A stretch of 58,925 nt of DNA from an uncultured Ruminococcus sp. (GCA_902781565.1 CACZJT010000001.1:1-58925), one strand, 5' to 3'; positions 25,839 to 34,139 are shown, counted from the stretch's first letter. The notes: generated by a model not told the origin, from the sequence alone. A program made the numbers and translations.

Positions 25839-27200
25839 TCAGAGCTGGATATTTCCGTGCTTCTTGGGGCTTCTCGAAACTCTCTTGCCCGAGAGCTGTT
25901 CGAGAGCCGCGGTAAGCTCGGCTCTGAGGGAAGCGGCAGTCACTACCGTGTCAACGCAGCCCGAAGCAGCGGCGAGGTATGCATCGCCTTCCTCGTTTAC
26001 ATATTTAGCCGCAAGCTCGCCGCGCTTAGCCTTGGTGTCGGAAACGCCTTTGAGCTCATCGTGATAAAGGAACTCGGCAGCGGTCTCGGGAGCAAGTGCG
26101 GTTATCTTGGCGCTGTCGAGCGCGAAGGTCATATCGGCATTTGCGCCGCGACCCGCAAGGGCTATGAAAGCCGCGCCGTGTACCTTGCCCGTTACTACGG
26201 ACAGCTTTGCGGTGGTAGCCTCAGCATATGCGTGAGCGACCTTTGCCATGCCCTTTACAGCGCCTTCGCCGCAGTCCTCGAAGCCCTCTGTATCAACGAA
26301 GGTGACAACGGGTATAGAGAAGCAGTCGCAGAATCTGACGAACCTCGCGAGCTTCGAGCAGTCCTCGGAGCTGAGCTTGCCTGCGGTCTTGTTGGTAGCC
26401 GCAACGCCAACGGTCGCGCCCTCCATAGAAGCAAGCGCGGTGTAAGCCGCCTTGCCGAACTCCGCGTAAAGCTCGGTAACGCTTCCGCCGTCGAAAACGC
26501 TTTCCGCGATGGAAGCCGCGTCGGTGCCCGAAGCAGCAGTCGGAAGCTCGTATTCGTAAACGGGAGCGGGCGAGAGGTTGTTGAGGGGCAGCTTGGTCAC
26601 GAGCGCCTTTGCAGCCTCTACCGCAGCCTTATCGTCAGCAGCCTTTATCGCAGCAGTGCCGTTCTTTACGGCATTGTCAGCGCTGCCGTCGGTGCCGGGA
26701 GTGCCGTAGAGCTCTCCGTCCTCGGCGATTATGGCGATATCGGCAGTCTCGGCAAGCAGAGCACCCGTACCCGAGCATACTCCTGCGATGACCGCTATCT
26801 GTGGAACAACGCCCGAGAGATTCGACATCTTTTCAAGAAGCATTCCGTAAGTCGTGAGCGCAGCATGACCATTGGTAAGATCTGCGCCGCAGGAATCATA
26901 GATCCCCACCACGGGAAGTCCCGTACTTGCGGCAAGTCCCAGCATTCTCACGAGCTTGACGGCTTCGGTTATGCCAAGCGCTCCGAGATTTCTCGAAACA
27001 TCCTGCGAGAAGGCATAGCAGGGGCTTCCGCCCACCTTGCCGTAAGCGCAGATGACCGAGCAGAGCTCTCTCCCCGAGGAGAGTGCGTCAAGCTCCGTGT
27101 ATTTTCCGTCGTCAAAGAGATATGTAAGCCTTTCCTTAGCCTTGCTCGGAGCGGCAGCGGCTGCTTTCAGCTCCGCAGGCGTAGTCAGTGTTAAAGCCAT
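25839..27200 (-). CDS. Divergent acyl-CoA carboxyltransferase (MmdA / 12S-like) subunit
   Basis: 453 residues from the ATG at 27200 (GGAGG seven bases upstream), about 55-70 shorter than MmdA or the 12S subunit. N- and C-terminal crotonase-like halves are recognisable: SKAKERLTYLFDDGKYTELD, CYAFSQDVSRNLGALG, then SIPVVTFVDTEGFEDC. The paired glycines that stabilise the thioester oxyanion in the family (CAGGA and YGGAY) are altered to CSGTGA and HGAAF. Gene order 12S-like, 1.3S-like, 5S-like suggests methylmalonyl-CoA/oxaloacetate transcarboxylation or CoA-linked decarboxylation. The altered motifs argue for a changed acyl substrate. Confidence 0.8.
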   Translation of the reverse strand: MALTLTTPAELKAAAAAPSKAKERLTYLFDDGKYTELDALSSGRELCSVICAYGKVGGSPCYAFSQDVSRNLGALGITEAVKLVRMLGLAASTGLPVVGIYDSCGADLTNGHAALTTYGMLLEKMSNLSGVVPQIAVIAGVCSGTGALLAETADIAIIAEDGELYGTPGTDGSADNAVKNGTAAIKAADDKAAVEAAKALVTKLPLNNLSPAPVYEYELPTAASGTDAASIAESVFDGGSVTELYAEFGKAAYTALASMEGATVGVAATNKTAGKLSSEDCSKLARFVRFCDCFSIPVVTFVDTEGFEDCGEGAVKGMAKVAHAYAEATTAKLSVVTGKVHGAAFIALAGRGANADMTFALDSAKITALAPETAAEFLYHDELKGVSDTKAKRGELAAKYVNEEGDAYLAAASGCVDTVVTAASLRAELTAALEQLSGKRVSRSPKKHGNIQL

Positions 27201-27260
27201 ATCTTTTCCTCCAATCCTATGATGAGCCGCCGTTTGAACGGCAGGCAATGATATACTTTT

Positions 27261-27289
27261 ATTATAATATATTTATTCCGATTTATCAA
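27261..27289 (-). promoter_or_regulatory. SigA-type promoter for the carboxylase operon
   Basis: On the minus strand: TTGATA (27284-27289), 17-base spacer, TATAAT (27261-27266), about 60 bases before the start. Confidence 0.82.
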
Positions 27290-27300
27290 TAGTTAAATCG
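27279..27300. promoter_or_regulatory. Inverted repeat CGATTTA-N8-TAAATCG over the -35 box
   Basis: Seven-base arms (27279-27285 and 27294-27300) flank eight bases containing most of the -35 box of the carboxylase operon promoter. A protein bound here could control access of RNA polymerase. A biotin or CoA-ester regulator would be a reasonable guess but is not shown by sequence. Confidence 0.5.
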
Positions 27301-27366
27301 ACAAAAAAACTATCATTTACAATTTAGCACAATAAATTTAATATTTTCCTACTCTTTTCCCTTATC

Positions 27367-28110
27367 TCAGCCCTTGGGAGCGGCTTTAGTGATAGCCGTT
27401 CTGATGGCTCTCAGTTCCTCGGGACGAAGCTCCCGCCATGAGCCGGGCTTCAGCATACCGAGCCTCAAAGGTCCTATCGAGATGCGTTTGAGCCTTGCGA
27501 CTTCGAGCCCGACTGCTTCGCACATCTTTCGTATCTGCCTGTTCCTGCCCTCCGAGATAGTCATTTGCAGCACCACTCTTCCGGGCTGTTTTTCGAGCAC
27601 CAGCACGGTGCAGGGAAGTGTCTTTTTCCCGTCGATGACAACGCCCTCCGAGAGCTTCACCAGCGTTTCGTCGTCAATGTCGGGACGGACTGTCACTCGG
27701 TAGGTCTTGGTGATGTGGCGCGATGGGTGCATGATGTCGTTTGCAAAGCCGCCGTCATTGGTGAACAGCAGCAGTCCCTCGGAATTTTTGTCCAGCCTTC
27801 CGATGGGGTAAACTCTCTCTCCCACGCCGTCAAGCAGCTCTGTAACGTTCTTGCGGTCGAGCTCGTCGCTCATGGTCGTTACATAACCGCGGGGCTTGTT
27901 GAGCATGATATACCTGTGAGCTTTCTTGCGCTCGTAGTGTATCTTTTCCCCGTCTATGCTGATGATATCCTTGGACGGGTCGGCTTTGTCGCCGAGCTTG
28001 CAGGGACGTCCGTTGACCTTGACGCGCCCCTGTTCGATCATTTCCTCAGCCTTTCTGCGGGAGCATATCCCGCTGTCGGAGATGATCTTCTGTAGTCTTA
28101 CCTTTTCCAT
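27367..28110 (-). CDS. rluB: 23S rRNA pseudouridine synthase RluB family
   Basis: 247 residues. An S4 domain comes first (RLQKIISDSGICSRRKAEEMI), then the RsuA/RluB catalytic domain with YPIGRLDKNSEGLLLFTNDG, which holds the catalytic Asp in GRLD, and GRNRQIRKMCEAVG. The enzyme isomerises a specific uridine of 23S rRNA near the peptidyl transferase centre. It lies downstream of dacF in the scpAB-ytfIJ-dacF-rluB gene order seen widely in Firmicutes. Confidence 0.93.
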   Translation of the reverse strand: MEKVRLQKIISDSGICSRRKAEEMIEQGRVKVNGRPCKLGDKADPSKDIISIDGEKIHYERKKAHRYIMLNKPRGYVTTMSDELDRKNVTELLDGVGERVYPIGRLDKNSEGLLLFTNDGGFANDIMHPSRHITKTYRVTVRPDIDDETLVKLSEGVVIDGKKTLPCTVLVLEKQPGRVVLQMTISEGRNRQIRKMCEAVGLEVARLKRISIGPLRLGMLKPGSWRELRPEELRAIRTAITKAAPKG

Positions 28111-28190
28111 TTTATATCCTCCTTGCCGGCTCCCGCCGGGAATTATCTTACCGTGTTCGGATATATGTAGCGGAGCAAGCTCCGCCTTGT

Positions 28191-29342
28191 TCAGCCCGAT
28201 GAGCCGATGTCCTCGTTTATCCTTCGCAGCATTTTTTGCAGCTCGTTCTTGACGGGTTTCTGGGGTTCGTTTGATTCGGCCGCTATTATCGAGCGCGAAG
28301 CTATGAGCTCCTCGCCGCTGTACCAGCGTATCTCGCCGACCTTTTCACCGCTCTCAATGGGAGCGGGAACGAACCTGCCGATGCATACCTTAGCGGTGAG
28401 CGCTTCGCCTATGCTTTCGGGAAGCACCATGTCGAGCGGTGCGGCAACGGCTGTTATGCCCGCCTTCATTCCTCCCGCAGTCCTGACAGAGTATTCCTTG
28501 CCCGAGCCCGGAAGTCTGTAACTGTGCATTTTCGCAAAGCAGCTCTCGTAAAGCGCCGCATGATCGCGCCAGTCATCGGGGTCGCCTAAGGTAACGCAGA
28601 TGAGCCGCGCACCGTTCCTCTCGCAGGCAGAGATCAGACAGCGCCCCGCCTTGTCGGTGAATCCCGTTTTGACGCCAATAGCTCCGTCAAGACTGCCGAG
28701 CAGCTTGTTGGTGTTCGTGAGCGTCCTGTCATAGGGTGGCGAGCCGAAACGGACTTTGATCTTCTTCTGTGAGCAGACGGCCGCGAAGTCCTCGTTTTTC
28801 AGGCATTCGGCAGCGAGCCTTGCCATGTCGAGCGCTGTGGAATAGTGCTCGTCGGTATTATCGTCGAGCCCCGAGGGTGTGACGAAATGCGTGTCCGAAA
28901 GTCCAAGCTGTTCTGCACGTTCGTTCATCATGCGAACGAAATCCTCTGTGCTCCCCGCGACACGAACGGCTGCCGCATTTGCGGCGTCGTTACCGCTGGG
29001 GAGCAGCATTCCGCATACCAACGCCCGCATGGTCACTGTGTCGCCCTCCTGCAAGCCCATAGACGAGCCCTCGACCTTGATAGCCTCGCTGTCAACGGTG
29101 AATTCGGTGTCGAGGTCGCCGCTTTCCAGCGCTAAGAGAGCCGACATGATCTTCGTGGTGCTTGCCATAGGCAGCTTCTTACGGGGATTCTTCTCGTAAA
29201 GCACCGTCCCCGTGCCCGCGTCTATGACTACCGCGCCCTTTGCGGAGCAGTCCTCTGCGTGAGCGGTCAGCGGCAATGCCATCATAGCGATCAGCAGCAT
29301 ACATAACGCCGCGAATATAATAACGTGACTGTTTCTTTTCAT
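28191..29342 (-). CDS. dacF: D-alanyl-D-alanine carboxypeptidase, DacF type
   Basis: 383 residues with a signal peptide (cut after LTAHA, about 29). The three active-site motifs of penicillin-binding protein 5-like enzymes are present: STTK (Ser61, Lys64), SGN (116-118) and KTG in IGVKTGFTDKAG. A C-terminal beta domain follows, with an amphipathic tail that could touch the membrane. It trims the terminal D-Ala of peptidoglycan stem peptides. It is in a block with ytfJ and scpAB; a second, membrane-anchored paralogue lies at 52462. Confidence 0.94.
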   Translation of the reverse strand: MKRNSHVIIFAALCMLLIAMMALPLTAHAEDCSAKGAVVIDAGTGTVLYEKNPRKKLPMASTTKIMSALLALESGDLDTEFTVDSEAIKVEGSSMGLQEGDTVTMRALVCGMLLPSGNDAANAAAVRVAGSTEDFVRMMNERAEQLGLSDTHFVTPSGLDDNTDEHYSTALDMARLAAECLKNEDFAAVCSQKKIKVRFGSPPYDRTLTNTNKLLGSLDGAIGVKTGFTDKAGRCLISACERNGARLICVTLGDPDDWRDHAALYESCFAKMHSYRLPGSGKEYSVRTAGGMKAGITAVAAPLDMVLPESIGEALTAKVCIGRFVPAPIESGEKVGEIRWYSGEELIASRSIIAAESNEPQKPVKNELQKMLRRINEDIGSSG

Positions 29343-29420
29343 TTTCCGCGTACTCCTTTTTCGTTTTGAAAATAGAGTGCGCAGAGCTCCGCGGATTATG
29401 ACCTCCGCGGGGAGTGTAAA

Positions 29421-29840
29421 TTATTCCTCGCCTTCGAGGTCTTCAAATTCCGCGTCAAGGTATTCGTCCTTCGGAGCGGTCTTTTTGTCAACAAAATCAA
29501 TGACTTTATCGACGACTTCGGGGATAACGTTGACGAATGCGTTCTGATATGGCGTGTTGTTGGTCATTTGCAGCAGCTTGGTCTCGCCGTTCCTTATGAC
29601 GATGAACGCCATAGGAGAGATCGTTACTCCCGCGCCCGAGCCGCCGCCGAAGCCCTTCTTATCCGAGCCCAGATCGGTGCCGCCCGAAGCCAGTCCGAAG
29701 CTGACCTTCGATACGGGGATAACGGTCGTGCCGTCGGGGGTCACGATCGGCTTTCCGATTATGGTCTCGGCTTCCGAAAGCTCCTTGACCTTGTCCATAG
29801 CGGCTCTGACGAGCGCTTCGAGCTTTGTGTTCTCACTCAT
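29421..29840 (-). CDS. ytfJ: GerW family sporulation protein (YtfJ)
   Basis: 139 residues, normal length. The family core IIGKPIVTPDGTTVIPVSKVSFGLASGG and the Gly-rich KKGFGGGSGAGVTISPMAFIVI segment are clear. In Bacillus the protein is needed for proper spore germination. It follows the YtfI homologue and a 55-residue membrane protein, so the ytfI-ytfJ linkage is conserved. Confidence 0.94.
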   Translation of the reverse strand: MSENTKLEALVRAAMDKVKELSEAETIIGKPIVTPDGTTVIPVSKVSFGLASGGTDLGSDKKGFGGGSGAGVTISPMAFIVIRNGETKLLQMTNNTPYQNAFVNVIPEVVDKVIDFVDKKTAPKDEYLDAEFEDLEGEE

Positions 29841-29867
29841 GTTTATGTCCTCCTATATTTAGATGTT

Positions 29868-30035
29868 TCACTTTTCATCATGCAAATAATTGACAGCGAA
29901 CACGCCGACGATACACAGCACCATGACTATGACCGCCTGCGGGCGTATCAGAATAGTTACCTTCCTGCCGTTTTCTATCCTCTCGTGATCGAAGTCAACG
30001 ATAAGATCAAGCAGCTTTTTTCCGAATTCTTTCAT
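29868..30035 (-). CDS. Small single-pass membrane protein between ytfI and ytfJ
   Basis: 55 residues, easily missed because of its size. The sequence begins MKEFGKKLLDLIVDFDHER and continues through a basic stretch to a hydrophobic segment AVIVMVLCIVGVFAVNYL (about 34-51), ending HDEK. GGAGG lies five bases before the ATG and the gap to ytfI is 11 bases, so expression is well supported. An amphipathic cytosolic head with one C-terminal membrane span suggests a small partner of the YtfI/YtfJ system. Family not recognised. Confidence 0.8.
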   Translation of the reverse strand: MKEFGKKLLDLIVDFDHERIENGRKVTILIRPQAVIVMVLCIVGVFAVNYLHDEK

Positions 30036-30046
30036 AAGTTCCTCCG

Positions 30047-30976
30047 TTAAGCCGTCTGTGCGGCATTTGTATCATTTGAACTTTTCTCGCTCTTAGCACG
30101 GCGTTTGTTCCCGAGCCAAATCATCAGATATCTCACGCCTATGCATACCACTATCGCCACCACCGTCGAGGGTCTGACCCTTACCGAGATGTCCGCCCTG
30201 CCGTCAATAACGTTCTCCGCGAACCGGCAGTCAACGTCGCAGCGCTTGACTTTCAGCGTGAACATTCCCGCGAACATGGTGAGCAGCGAGCATATCGAAG
30301 CCTGCACCGAGCCGTAGAATATCGCGGCTTCGTGGGCGTCATCGCGCCCTACCGCAACAAATACGTCGTCAATGCGTATCCTCACGGCTTTGAGCAGCTT
30401 CTTGAAATACTTCCAAGTCACGGGGATATAGGGCTTGATCTTTTCATAATTGCGCCGAAGGTCTGTGATCTTTTCTTTGAGGCTCTTCTTTTCCTTTTTC
30501 TCGCCGTCCTCTGGTTCATCGGAACTGTCCTTATTTTCGGACTTGGCTTCATTCTTCTTATTGTCAGCTTTTTTGGACTTTTGTTTCTTTTTATCCTCTT
30601 TTTTGGACTTGTCTGAGCGTTCCTCCGCAGCCGTCGAGGTGCTTTCCGCGTTTTCGAGCAGAGCCTGTTCCTGCTTTTCGTCAAGTCCTTGCATGAGGGT
30701 TTCGTCGCTCAACTCGGTAAGAAGATCGTCGGAAAAATCATCGGCGTCCTTGCCGCTCTCATCGGTTTTCGGCTTTTCATTATCCGAAGGCTCGGAAGTC
30801 TTTTTCTTCTTTTTCCTCGGGTAAAGCGTCAGTCCGAGGTATTTCATCTTTATGTCGATACCGTCCCGTCCCGCGTGCAGGGTCACGAGTGCCGAGAAAT
30901 GCAGGAGCAGCACGATAAGCAATATGAGTATCAGGAGGATTATCCCGATGATCTTCAGGATCTTTAGAAATATCAA
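30047..30976 (-). CDS. ytfI: DUF2953 membrane-associated protein (YtfI-like)
   Basis: 309 residues. An N-terminal membrane segment (about 5-27) leads to a short beta-strand region, then a highly charged Lys/Glu/Asp/Ser insert (about 55-170) that is low complexity, then the DUF2953 core with YIPVTWKYFKKLLKAVRI and VGRDDAHEAAIFYGSVQAS. A second hydrophobic segment near 275-292 precedes a basic tail. The function of the family is unknown, but it is regularly next to ytfJ in spore formers. The charged insert is longer than usual. Confidence 0.85.
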   Translation of the reverse strand: MIFLKILKIIGIILLILILLIVLLLHFSALVTLHAGRDGIDIKMKYLGLTLYPRKKKKKTSEPSDNEKPKTDESGKDADDFSDDLLTELSDETLMQGLDEKQEQALLENAESTSTAAEERSDKSKKEDKKKQKSKKADNKKNEAKSENKDSSDEPEDGEKKEKKSLKEKITDLRRNYEKIKPYIPVTWKYFKKLLKAVRIRIDDVFVAVGRDDAHEAAIFYGSVQASICSLLTMFAGMFTLKVKRCDVDCRFAENVIDGRADISVRVRPSTVVAIVVCIGVRYLMIWLGNKRRAKSEKSSNDTNAAQTA

Positions 30977-31009
30977 CGCATTTGCTCCTTTCTAAGAGAC
31001 AGCATTATG

Positions 31010-31603
31010 CTAATTGTCCGAATTTTCTCCCTCAATCTTCGATTCTGCTTCGATTTGCGCAGCCGCGTCATCAAGGGTCATCTGCTCTCTGCGGTCGGGT
31101 AGCGGCGGAAGATCGTTAAGCGAACCCAGCCCGAAGGAGCGCAGGAAGTTATCGGTAGTCACATACGCCACGGGTCTTCCCGGGAGATTGAGCCTTCCGA
31201 CTTCGGTGAGAAGGTCTTTCTCGACGAGGGAATTTACCACGCTCGATGAATCCACGCCCCTGACGTGCTCGACAAATGCCTTCGTCACGGGCTGATTGTA
31301 AGCCGCGATGGTCAGCACCTCCATAGCTGCGGGGGAGAGGGAGGCGCCCTTTTTGATCTCCAGCACAGCCTTTACATCGGAGGAGTATTCTTTCTTTACC
31401 GCAAGCTGCAAGGAATCGTTGAGCCGCAGAAGCTCTATCCCGCTGTCCTCGGCGGCGTATTTTCTGTCAAGGTAGTCGGCGGCTTCGAGAATGTCCTTTT
31501 TCGGGAGCGCCAGCGCAGCTCCTATCTTTTCGGGAGGAAGCGGGTCGCCTGCCGAAAACAGCACGGCTTCCAGGTGCGCTGCAAGCTGTTCAAGGTCTAT
31601 CAT
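31010..31603 (-). CDS. scpB: Segregation and condensation protein B
   Basis: 197 residues from the ATG at 31603, which has GGAGG just upstream; the longer frame to 31666 reads through the scpA end and is not used. Two winged-helix domains are visible, with LEAVLFSAGDPL, LTIAAYNQPVTKAFVEHVRGVDSS and AYVTTDNFLRSFGL. It binds ScpA and SMC to form the bacterial condensin. Its ATG overlaps the scpA stop by four bases (ATGA), ensuring coupled translation. The tail after about 180 is acidic. Confidence 0.95.
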   Translation of the reverse strand: MIDLEQLAAHLEAVLFSAGDPLPPEKIGAALALPKKDILEAADYLDRKYAAEDSGIELLRLNDSLQLAVKKEYSSDVKAVLEIKKGASLSPAAMEVLTIAAYNQPVTKAFVEHVRGVDSSSVVNSLVEKDLLTEVGRLNLPGRPVAYVTTDNFLRSFGLGSLNDLPPLPDRREQMTLDDAAAQIEAESKIEGENSDN

Positions 31604-32904
31604 AATCTCTCCCTCCGATATGGCAGACAGTTGCCGCCCGCGGGGTAGCCCCAGTAGTAGCGGCACGAGAATCTGTTTATCCTGCCATGATTTTTTTTCT
31701 CTGTATAGATTGCGGAAACAAAGATCGCGGAAACGTCGTTATCCGCGTTGATGTCTTCTTCTGTCACCGTCTGTTCCGAAACGTTTTCGGCTTCGTGAGC
31801 TGTCAAGCAAGGTTCGTCCTCCGAGGTCGTGATCGTTTCTGTTTCAGTCAAACTCGGTCTGTACTCCGCGGGTTCGGCTTCATTGTTCACGCCTGCGGGA
31901 ATATCGTTCACCGTCGGGTCTTCCGCAGTCATCGGAAGATCTATCACAAGCTCGCGGACGCTTTTGGCGGCGCCGATGTAACGTTCCCTTTCCGTCGAGG
32001 GAATGACCGCCGACACGGGCAGGGACGTGCTTTGCGGAACGATATGCTCCGCGTGAGCTTCAATGCTTACGTTCGCCGCTTCGTCGGTTGCGGCTGTTTC
32101 GGCAGGCTCATCCGATCGGATATCCTCGCAGTCCTGTTCCTCCGCTGTCATCTCAACGGCTTCCGCTGATCTGCGTATCTCCTCCGCAGACCTTTTTCGC
32201 CTCGGAGAATCCCGGTTGAAGCTGATCTCGGTGTTGTCATCGTTCAGTATGACGCGCCCCGATTTCGTAAGCTCCAGTACTGCCAAAAAAGTCGCCACCC
32301 TTGCGGACTTGTCCTCCACGCCCTCATAAAGCTCCGCCATCGTGCAGTGCCCGAGGGTGTACAGCATTTTCAGCACATGGACTATCTTCGATGTGACCGT
32401 CACGATACGTGAGGTCACGATAGGGTCGAACTGCTCGGCTCGGACCGGCTTCATGCTTCGCGCCTTAGCGCTCATGCCGAGATATGCGTCCACCAGCTTT
32501 TTCGGGTCTATAGTCCCCGTGAATACCTTGTTGACAGGCAGTTTTTCGGGCGGGCGCACAAACACGTCCCCGAAAATACAAAGCTCTCTCAATCGCGCGG
32601 CTGCTTCCTTGCACATCGAGTACTCGATCAGCTCGCCCTCCAGCTCCTTTTTCAGCTCCTCGGCTTCTTCGGCTTTCGGAAGCAGCGAACAGGTCTTTAT
32701 GTAGATGAGCCTTGCCGCCATCGCAAGGAAATCTCCCGCCTGGTCGAAGTCGTCCTCCTCCATGCCGTCCATGTATTCGAGGTACTGGTCGAGCAGCAGA
32801 GAGATCTCAATGTCGTATATGTCAAGCTTGTGGCGGTTGACGAGGAACAGCAAAAGATCGAGCGGTCCCTCGAAGGCTTCGAGCTTGAATTCAATAGTGC
32901 TCAT
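31600..32904 (-). CDS. scpA: Segregation and condensation protein A with long C-terminal extension
   Basis: 434 residues, while typical ScpA is about 250. Residues 1-230 are the kleisin core, with FEGPLDLLLFLVNRHKLDIYDI at the start and the C-terminal winged helix (LGHCTMAELYEGVEDKSARVATFLAVLEL). Residues about 231-400 are acidic and low complexity, and the last 25 are a distinctive Tyr/Gly/Cys/Arg-rich tail. ScpA bridges the SMC heads. The extension may be flexible and is probably not needed for the ring function. Only three bases separate it from the M50 gene upstream. Confidence 0.92.
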   Translation of the reverse strand: MSTIEFKLEAFEGPLDLLLFLVNRHKLDIYDIEISLLLDQYLEYMDGMEEDDFDQAGDFLAMAARLIYIKTCSLLPKAEEAEELKKELEGELIEYSMCKEAAARLRELCIFGDVFVRPPEKLPVNKVFTGTIDPKKLVDAYLGMSAKARSMKPVRAEQFDPIVTSRIVTVTSKIVHVLKMLYTLGHCTMAELYEGVEDKSARVATFLAVLELTKSGRVILNDDNTEISFNRDSPRRKRSAEEIRRSAEAVEMTAEEQDCEDIRSDEPAETAATDEAANVSIEAHAEHIVPQSTSLPVSAVIPSTERERYIGAAKSVRELVIDLPMTAEDPTVNDIPAGVNNEAEPAEYRPSLTETETITTSEDEPCLTAHEAENVSEQTVTEEDINADNDVSAIFVSAIYTEKKNHGRINRFSCRYYWGYPAGGNCLPYRRERL

Positions 32905-32907
32905 AGA

Positions 32908-33645
32908 TCAGCGGAATACCGCCTTTCCGATAATATCGGCAAAGAAGGTGATCTTGTCAAGCACCCAGAATGCGCCGCTCCTGAGCCAGCCCAGTACGGG
33001 TGTCATCATCAGTGCAAAGAGTATCATCGGCATGAACTGGCTGTAGCGCTCCGCAAACACCTGATATTTGTTATGGATACCGGGAGCTATCCAGCCCAGC
33101 ACCTTCTCGCCGTCCAGAGGGAATATCGGGATCAGGTTGAACACAGCGAGACCTATATTCAGTGAAGTAAAGACGTAAAGGAGCAGATAGGCGTAATAGA
33201 GCCCGTTTTTGTAGCTCGTATCGACGCCGTTAAGGAAATCGTCCGATACTCTGTTCGCAAGATCGGCCATCCAAGCGTAATCGACCAGTTTATATGCTAT
33301 CATTCCGAAAAATGCCACGATGAAGTTTGAAGCGGGTCCCGCCAGCGCCGTTAGCCCTATGCCCTTGCGGTATTCTCTGAATCGCAGGGGGTTGATCGGG
33401 ACGGGCTTTCCCCACCCGAATCCGAAAACGAGCATCGCTACGGTACCCACGGGGTCGAGGTGTGCAAAGGGGTTGAGGGTCAGTCTGCCTTTGAGCGAGG
33501 CAGTGTCGTCCCCCATCTTGTACGCCGCCCAGGCGTGGGCGCATTCGTGTATCGGCGTTATCAGCAGTATTATCATCAGATATGCGCCTATGTTGATTAT
33601 GATCGTGGCGGCGTCCATGCTGCCGCCGAATAATTGTCTAAGCAT
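32908..33645 (-). CDS. Site-2-protease family (M50) membrane metallopeptidase
   Basis: 245 residues with about six membrane segments. The zinc motif HECAHAW lies near residue 28 and the third ligand is in NLIPIFPLDGEKVL. It belongs to the short, PDZ-less M50 group that is regularly located next to scpAB in clostridia. Such proteases cut membrane-embedded substrates. The natural substrate here is unknown. It is the first gene of the run leading to scpA and scpB, behind a promoter at 33701. Confidence 0.92.
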   Translation of the reverse strand: MLRQLFGGSMDAATIIINIGAYLMIILLITPIHECAHAWAAYKMGDDTASLKGRLTLNPFAHLDPVGTVAMLVFGFGWGKPVPINPLRFREYRKGIGLTALAGPASNFIVAFFGMIAYKLVDYAWMADLANRVSDDFLNGVDTSYKNGLYYAYLLLYVFTSLNIGLAVFNLIPIFPLDGEKVLGWIAPGIHNKYQVFAERYSQFMPMILFALMMTPVLGWLRSGAFWVLDKITFFADIIGKAVFR

Positions 33646-33700
33646 ATTGATTTCCCTTTCCTTACGGTCACTTTCCTTAATAAATACATACTCAATATTT

Positions 33701-33729
33701 ATTATACACCATTACTTAAAAAATTTCAA
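33701..33729 (-). promoter_or_regulatory. Promoter for the M50-scpAB operon
   Basis: On the minus strand: TTGAAA (33724-33729), 17-base spacer, TATAAT (33701-33706). An inverted repeat TTCAAG-N6-CTTGAA lies across the -35. Confidence 0.8.
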
Positions 33730-33819
33730 GCAAAAACTTGAATTTTAAGGGGCAAACGGCATTTATTTTTCTGAATGATATCAATTAACCGAAAGTTAAA
33801 TTATTTTTTTGAAAAACAC

Positions 33820-33848
33820 TTGCATTTTTTCTTTCGTTATGATATAAT
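33820..33848 (+). promoter_or_regulatory. Promoter for rpmB
   Basis: TTGCAT (33820-33825), 17-base spacer, TATAAT (33843-33848). The roughly 73-base leader holds a small hairpin GGGGA/TCCCC (33867-33871 with 33880-33884), possibly a ribosomal-protein leader element. Confidence 0.75.
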
Positions 33849-33927
33849 ATTTTTTGGTTATTGTTTGGGGACACGTATTTCCCCCTCTAACATCTAATCT
33901 TAAACATCTCAAAGGGGGTGCTTTGTC

Positions 33928-34113
33928 ATGGCAAAGTGTCAGTTTTGCGGCAAGCAGGTAGTTTACGGTATCAAGGTTTCTCACTCTCACAGAAGAACTA
34001 ACAGAAGCTGGAAGCCCAACGTCAAGAGAGTTAAGGCAGTTGTCAACGGTACTCCTTGTCACGTATATGCTTGCTCAAGATGCCTGCGTTCCGGCAAGGT
34101 CGAGCGCGCGTGA
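33928..34113 (+). CDS. rpmB: Ribosomal protein L28
   Basis: 61 residues, normal length. The sequence has the zinc-type CxxC pairs at both ends (CQFCGKQ and CSRCLRSGK), with SHSHRRTNRSWKPNV between them. It is part of the large ribosomal subunit. AAAGGGGGTG gives a strong ribosome site. The gene is monocistronic with its own promoter and terminator. Confidence 0.98.
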   Translation: MAKCQFCGKQVVYGIKVSHSHRRTNRSWKPNVKRVKAVVNGTPCHVYACSRCLRSGKVERA

Positions 34114-34139
34114 TAACATACACGCCGAATATGTAAGCG

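Noticed and set aside
25581..27194. Open frame of 537 residues on the plus strand over the carboxylase genes
   Set aside because: It is antisense to well-supported biotin-enzyme genes, has no family motif and no ribosome site. Long shadows are expected opposite Ala-rich coding DNA.
24003..27200. Sodium-pumping oxaloacetate decarboxylase
   Set aside because: The membrane OadB and OadG subunits are absent from the operon, so a pump cannot be supported from this window.
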